Assembly (NCBI GenBank): GCA_018664115.1
Contig: JABJOX010000031.1
Coordinates: forward strand, 1 to 36,664
Origin: Candidatus Woesearchaeota archaeon
GTDB lineage: Archaea; Nanobdellota; Nanobdellia; Woesearchaeales; GW2011-AR9
Direction: 5' to 3'
DNA: 36,664 nucleotides
In this document: piece by piece, positions 34,167-36,664 of the stretch
How the letters are laid out: every line of letters starts with the position of its first letter
Position numbering within the stretch: the first letter of the stretch is position 1
Position numbers and translations under genes: made by a program
Notes under the pieces: model-generated
The model's input: only the letters and a program-made list of their open reading frames with translations
Databases searched by the model: none
Told to the model about the DNA's origin: nothing

Positions 34167-34176
34167 TTATTTATAA
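34167..34176 (-). promoter_or_regulatory. TATA box of block 3
   Basis: TTTATAAATA on the minus strand is about 31 bases before the ATG at 34140, giving a leader of only a few bases. It decides the start codon of the giant gene. Confidence 0.55.
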
Positions 34177-34261
34177 AATCTTCTTTTTCAAACAGTATGT
34201 TCGCTGGTAGTTAACATCTAATAAATCACCAATTAGAAAAAGAAGGGTCAGAAAACCAACC

Positions 34262-34269
34262 AAAAAAAA
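34262..34269 (-). terminator. T-run, possible terminator of the 198-aa gene
   Basis: A run of eight T on the minus strand lies about 83 bases after the stop of the gene at 34352. The rest of the gap between 34177 and 34351 shows nothing else I can name. Confidence 0.35.
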
Positions 34270-34351
34270 GTTGAGCAGATCACTTTTTTATTGATAGGAA
34301 ATGAATGGTTTTCCTTGACGTAACGAAAAAGATAAAGAGAAAATTAAATTT

Positions 34352-34948
34352 TTAATCGAGTGGTTTCCAGATACCATTATTCGAACAACCTAGTGTATAA
34401 ATTTTTTCAAATGCCGCTACACATTCTTCCTCACCATCACAATGTTCAATTGCCGATTCACATTTTCCACCATCTTTTTCACAAAGGTCACATTGATAAT
34501 ATGCTTCTGCTACTTGAAAAAAATCAGTATCATTAGCACCACAAATATTAGAAGACAAATCATTACAATCGTCAATATTGGATATACAATTAAATAATTC
34601 TAATGCTGGTACATTCAAGCCCTCATATTCAAATATAATATTTTTAAATGAAGATTTTTTTTCAGAAAAAGAAGAACATTGCTCAAGACAATCGTTATAA
34701 GATTCACCAAGAGAATATTCTACGTTTAATCCACCGCACTTTATCCAGTAAGTATCACATAATTTATCGCAATCACTTTCTCCGCCATTCTCTTCGACAT
34801 CTTCACTGCCGTAATTGTTGTTAATAATTGTATCGCCACAAGCGCCTACTCCGCCAACTGCTAGAAACAAAGCAGTTCCGTAAGTAGCAAGTTTACTTCT
34901 TGCCTTCTGTAAAAAAGTTGATTTTAATTTATCATCGATTGTTTTCAT
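34352..34948 (-). CDS. Small Cys-rich putative lipoprotein, 198 aa
   Basis: The leader has a basic N-part of about 22 residues (MKTIDDKLKSTFLQKARSKL), a hydrophobic stretch and GGVGACGDT, where V-G-A-C fits a lipobox. The following 18 residues (GDTIINNNYGSEDVEENG) are the same as in the 143-aa gene downstream of 35572. The mature part contains about 16 Cys, mostly in spaced pairs (CDKLCDTYWIKCGG, DCLEQCSSF, NCISNIDDC, YQCDLCEKDGGKC, HCDGEEECV). This resembles the Cys-paired small lipoproteins common in myxobacteria and relatives, but I cannot name a family. It is probably anchored to the outer face of the membrane. The promoter and ribosome site are nearly identical to those of the 143-aa gene. 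Confidence 0.7.
   Translation of the reverse strand: MKTIDDKLKSTFLQKARSKLATYGTALFLAVGGVGACGDTIINNNYGSEDVEENGGESDCDKLCDTYWIKCGGLNVEYSLGESYNDCLEQCSSFSEKKSSFKNIIFEYEGLNVPALELFNCISNIDDCNDLSSNICGANDTDFFQVAEAYYQCDLCEKDGGKCESAIEHCDGEEECVAAFEKIYTLGCSNNGIWKPLD
34785..34840 (-). repeat. 56-base near-identical linker repeat, copy 1
   Basis: Codes for the shared linker after the lipobox Cys. It matches 35415-35470 at 55 of 56 positions by my count. Confidence 0.9.
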
Positions 34949-35023
34949 AGTAAGATCGCCCCATTAAGTTATTTGTTACTTTATAATGAGAAATGCTTTA
35001 TAAAAGTTACGGAAAAAATCAAG
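34946..35023 (-). repeat. Duplicated promoter region, copy 1
   Basis: TATA box, leader, ribosome site and start codon region; nearly the same as 35570-35649, with about ten differences. Confidence 0.8.
34997..35004 (-). promoter_or_regulatory. TATA box of the 198-aa lipoprotein gene
   Basis: TTTATAAA lies about 52 bases before the ATG at 34948, with a ribosome-site-like GGGGCGAT seven bases before that ATG. The same arrangement, base for base, precedes the 143-aa gene. Confidence 0.55.
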
Positions 35024-35063
35024 ATAATAAAGCTACTAAAGTAATCCCTCTTTTTACTTTCAT
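35019..35063 (-). pseudogene. Relic of a signal-peptide gene start
   Basis: On the minus strand an ATG at 35063 opens MKVKRGITLVALLS and then stops. DNA and protein match the first codons of the 1729-aa gene (MISKKRGVTLVILVLF), and the A/T-rich stretch upstream (35064-35100, with TTATTTATAAAA) also matches that gene's promoter. It appears to be the leftover 5' end of a similar surface-protein gene whose body is gone. A functional 14-residue peptide is less likely. Confidence 0.5.
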
Positions 35064-35140
35064 AATCTAATATAAGATAACAATATCCTTTTATTTATAA
35101 AAGTAACGACGAAGTAAAACAAATTTTACTAAAAAGTTAA

Positions 35141-35572
35141 TTAATTCCAATCATAACCGAAATTTACAATACAATCGTAACCTTTTTCATTCCAATCATC
35201 TGGGTCATTTTTTGCAACAATAGAACAATATACAATGGCACATTGTTTTCTTAAAATATGAGCTATATCTTTGTCTTGAAGTGCATCATAATATGTTTCT
35301 GGTTCACAAACTAAACAATCACTATGGACTTCAGGATCATAATCTTTATCTTGTTGCATAATATTCAAATAATCATCACAAATCCCTTCATAAGTTGGTT
35401 CACCATCTGAAGTACCATTCTCTTCGACATCTTCACTGCCGTAATTGTTGTTAATAATTGTATCACCACAGCCATAAGCGCCGCCTAAAGCCAGACCAGC
35501 TGCTAAAGTTGTGATTGCTGCTTTACTTCGCATTGAATTGAATAAATCTTTTACCAAATTGTTTATTTTCAT
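35141..35572 (-). CDS. Small Cys-containing putative lipoprotein, 143 aa
   Basis: The leader MKINNLVKDLFNSMRSKAAI is followed by a hydrophobic stretch and GGAYGCGDT, a possible but imperfect lipobox. The linker after the Cys equals that of the 198-aa gene. The short mature part (YEGICDDYLNIMQQDKDY, DCLVCEPETYYDALQDKD, ILRKQCAIVYCSIVAKND, YDCIVNFGYDWN) has seven Cys and is acidic, and it does not resemble the mature part of its partner. Thus the two genes share promoter, linker and signal type, but present different domains. The ribosome site GGGGTGAT lies seven bases before the ATG. Family unknown. Confidence 0.7.
   Translation of the reverse strand: MKINNLVKDLFNSMRSKAAITTLAAGLALGGAYGCGDTIINNNYGSEDVEENGTSDGEPTYEGICDDYLNIMQQDKDYDPEVHSDCLVCEPETYYDALQDKDIAHILRKQCAIVYCSIVAKNDPDDWNEKGYDCIVNFGYDWN
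35415..35470 (-). repeat. 56-base near-identical linker repeat, copy 2
   Basis: Second copy of the linker-coding repeat at 34785-34840, with one base different. Confidence 0.9.
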
Positions 35573-35649
35573 AATAATATCACCCCATTAAGTTATTTGT
35601 TACTTTATAATGAGAAATGATTTATAAAAGTTACGGAGAAAATCAAACA
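35570..35649 (-). repeat. Duplicated promoter region, copy 2
   Basis: Second copy of the promoter, leader and start region seen at 34946-35023. It reaches a few bases into the 3' end of the toxin gene. Confidence 0.8.
35621..35628 (-). promoter_or_regulatory. TATA box of the 143-aa lipoprotein gene
   Basis: TTTATAAA about 52 bases before the ATG at 35572, the same spacing as for the 198-aa gene. Confidence 0.55.
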
Positions 35650-36032
35650 AAATCTTTAGTTTTAATTAACTTGATTTCTTTTATTCCATCGAAATGTTTG
35701 TCGTTGCTCCATAAAAGACAACCAGTAGCCAAAGTAAGGGCAAGAATATCAACGTCTTTTTTATCTTTTATCAGTAATTTAGCTTCATTAATTTTTTCCC
35801 GGTATTCTTTAAATTCATAAACTTTTACAGGAATTAAATCAAGAAGTGATTTAACAAAATCTTCAGAAACGTCTGCTTTTTTGGCAATGTAAGGAAGATA
35901 TTTAACAATTTCTTTAATGGTAAAATCAGTAGTAATAAATTCAAAATGATGGTTAAAAATAATTTCTTTAGAAAAACCACCCATTAAAGCAGAAATGAGT
36001 GGATTAGCATCGATAACAATTGTTGGTCTCAT
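35643..36032 (-). CDS. PIN-domain toxin, VapC-like, 129 aa
   Basis: This is a PIN-domain ribonuclease of the toxin type. The acidic residues expected to hold the metal are D8 in MRPTIVIDANPLISAL, E41 in TIKEIVKYL, D93 or D95 in KKDVDILALTLA, and D111 in LLWSNDKHFDG. The length of 129 is typical. It is coupled to the preceding antitoxin gene: the antitoxin stop and the toxin start overlap as TAATG. The pair would work as a toxin-antitoxin module in which the antitoxin neutralises the RNase and probably represses the shared promoter. The RNA target cannot be read from sequence. The sequence is close to the PIN_2 type found in archaea. Confidence 0.85.
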   Translation of the reverse strand: MRPTIVIDANPLISALMGGFSKEIIFNHHFEFITTDFTIKEIVKYLPYIAKKADVSEDFVKSLLDLIPVKVYEFKEYREKINEAKLLIKDKKDVDILALTLATGCLLWSNDKHFDGIKEIKLIKTKDFV

Positions 36033-36271
36033 TAAGAATGAACTCTTTTATTAAATTCGTTTAAGATATCTTTTTCTTTAATTTTCTTTTTATTTAAATT
36101 TTCAGCAATTTTATTGCTACCCTGAAAAAAAAGTTTTTTCTTTAGTTCTAAAACTTTATCTCTAACAGCTTCCTGAAAAAATTCTTCCTTGCTTTCAAAG
36201 TTAAACTCTTTCACAATAGAATTAACACTAGGTAAAAGTTCATCTGAAATATTAAAAGTTGTAGTTGCCAT
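36032..36271 (-). CDS. Antitoxin partner of the PIN toxin, 79 aa
   Basis: A 79-residue protein that begins MATTTFNISDELLPSVNSIV followed by KEFNFESKEEFFQEAVRDKV. A strand, then a helix, a turn, and a second helix with SKEEFFQEAVRD is the ribbon-helix-helix pattern of many antitoxins, which bind DNA as dimers through the first strand. The C-terminal half is basic and helical (KLFFQGSNKIAENLNKKKIK) and would wrap around the toxin. It has a leaderless promoter and is directly coupled to the toxin gene. The assignment rests on order, size and fold pattern. Confidence 0.75.
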   Translation of the reverse strand: MATTTFNISDELLPSVNSIVKEFNFESKEEFFQEAVRDKVLELKKKLFFQGSNKIAENLNKKKIKEKDILNEFNKRVHS

Positions 36272-36295
36272 TATAATTGTTAAAATGTAAACTAT

Positions 36296-36303
36296 TTTAT
36301 AAA
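36296..36303 (-). promoter_or_regulatory. TATA box of the toxin-antitoxin operon
   Basis: TTTATAAA is centred about 28 bases before the ATG at 36271. The antitoxin may bind here to control its own operon; this is inferred from the family. Confidence 0.5.
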
Positions 36304-36310
36304 TTTATCT

Positions 36311-36664
36311 CTAAATTTCTAAATTCTTCTTAGTTCCGCCCAGAACCTTCCAGAAAGCAAACAAATCTTGTGCAGAACGTAATTCGTTTTCATTTTTAGC
36401 AAAAGAAGAAAAATACATTTTAACTCTATACTTCTTACACAATTTAACATTAAGTTTCATTCGCGCAATGATTTTATCTTTATTCTTAGCATTCAATATT
36501 TCAGAAAAAGAAAAAGCAATAATTTTACCTTTCTCAGCAGCAATGCGACAAGTAATTTGATCTAATCCACCGCGAACAAAATGCACAGAATCACGAGGAT
36601 TAATTGTTTCCATGCCATAAATCAGATCAACTTTAGTTTTCTCTAAAGCGAAACGTAACAATTC
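36311..36664 (-). CDS. rnp3: RNase P protein component 3 (Rpp30), C-terminal part
   Basis: The frame is open through the window edge, so the N-terminal half is missing. About 117 C-terminal residues are present. They match the archaeal and eukaryotic Rpp30/RNase P p30 family: DLIYGMETINPRDSVHFVRG, GLDQITCRIAAEKGKIIAFS (the AaengvaiEi-type strand), FSEILNAKNKDKIIARMKLN, KYRVKMYFSSFA (the kykvpivisSgA-type motif) and the end ELRSAQDLFAFWKVLG. It is a TIM-barrel-like subunit that helps the RNase P RNA cleave the 5' leader of tRNA precursors. An internal TTG near 36661 is not a likely start. Confidence 0.85.
   Translation of the reverse strand, partial: ELLRFALEKTKVDLIYGMETINPRDSVHFVRGGLDQITCRIAAEKGKIIAFSFSEILNAKNKDKIIARMKLNVKLCKKYRVKMYFSSFAKNENELRSAQDLFAFWKVLGGTKKNLEI

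Noticed and set aside
34177-34351. Small RNA gene in the gap behind the 198-aa gene
   Set aside because: Apart from one T-run there is no clear promoter, stem or GC-rich patch.
1-36664. tRNA genes
   Set aside because: I looked for T-loop-like GGTTCRANNCC segments in the non-coding gaps and saw none with a matching cloverleaf; a formal scan was not possible.

Overview
The window looks like a piece of a low-GC DPANN-type archaeal genome, most like Woesearchaeota or Pacearchaeota. It carries an archaeal RNase P Rpp30 subunit, an archaeal RPA-like OB-fold protein, TATA boxes about 26-30 bases before many start codons (leaderless genes), GAGGTG-type ribosome sites inside operons, T-run terminators, and many proteins whose N-termini resemble archaeal prepilins (class III signals: K-K/R-G/A, then a hydrophobic helix). 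The lineage is inferred from these features and was not tested by phylogeny.

Left flank (1-4.44 kb): a cut-off gene of unknown function, a divergent stand-alone 5S rRNA gene with its own promoter and terminator, a SAM methyltransferase, a YdeI/OmpD-associated protein, a DUF1801-like protein, a small membrane protein with a PH-like domain, a YdjM/DUF457 membrane hydrolase and an RPA-like ssDNA-binding protein with a repetitive acidic tail.

Centre (4.5-34.14 kb, all minus strand): almost 30 kb of genes for membrane, secreted or surface proteins, in at least three blocks. Block 1 (12306 down to 4498) has 14 tightly packed genes, 13 of them with a prepilin-like N-terminus. Block 2 (21680 down to 12464) begins with a 2131-residue multidomain surface protein that has a C-terminal membrane anchor and a basic cytoplasmic tail, followed by four prepilin-like proteins. 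Block 3 (34140 down to 21780) has a 1729-residue secreted protein, an 829-residue pilin-like protein, a 350-residue anchored protein whose Cys-rich ectodomain matches the N-terminus of the 2131-residue protein, and two large putative lipoproteins. No assembly ATPase, platform protein or prepilin peptidase is encoded here, so any filament or surface complex would rely on machinery elsewhere. My interpretation is a DPANN surface or attachment apparatus made of many different pilin-like subunits and giant Cys-rich adhesins. This is inference.

Right flank (34.2-36.66 kb): two small putative lipoproteins that share a nearly identical promoter and linker, a relic of a gene start between them, a VapBC-type toxin-antitoxin pair, and the C-terminal part of Rpp30.

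No tRNA, CRISPR array, transposase or insertion sequence was recognised. No gene-free stretch longer than about 300 bases exists.
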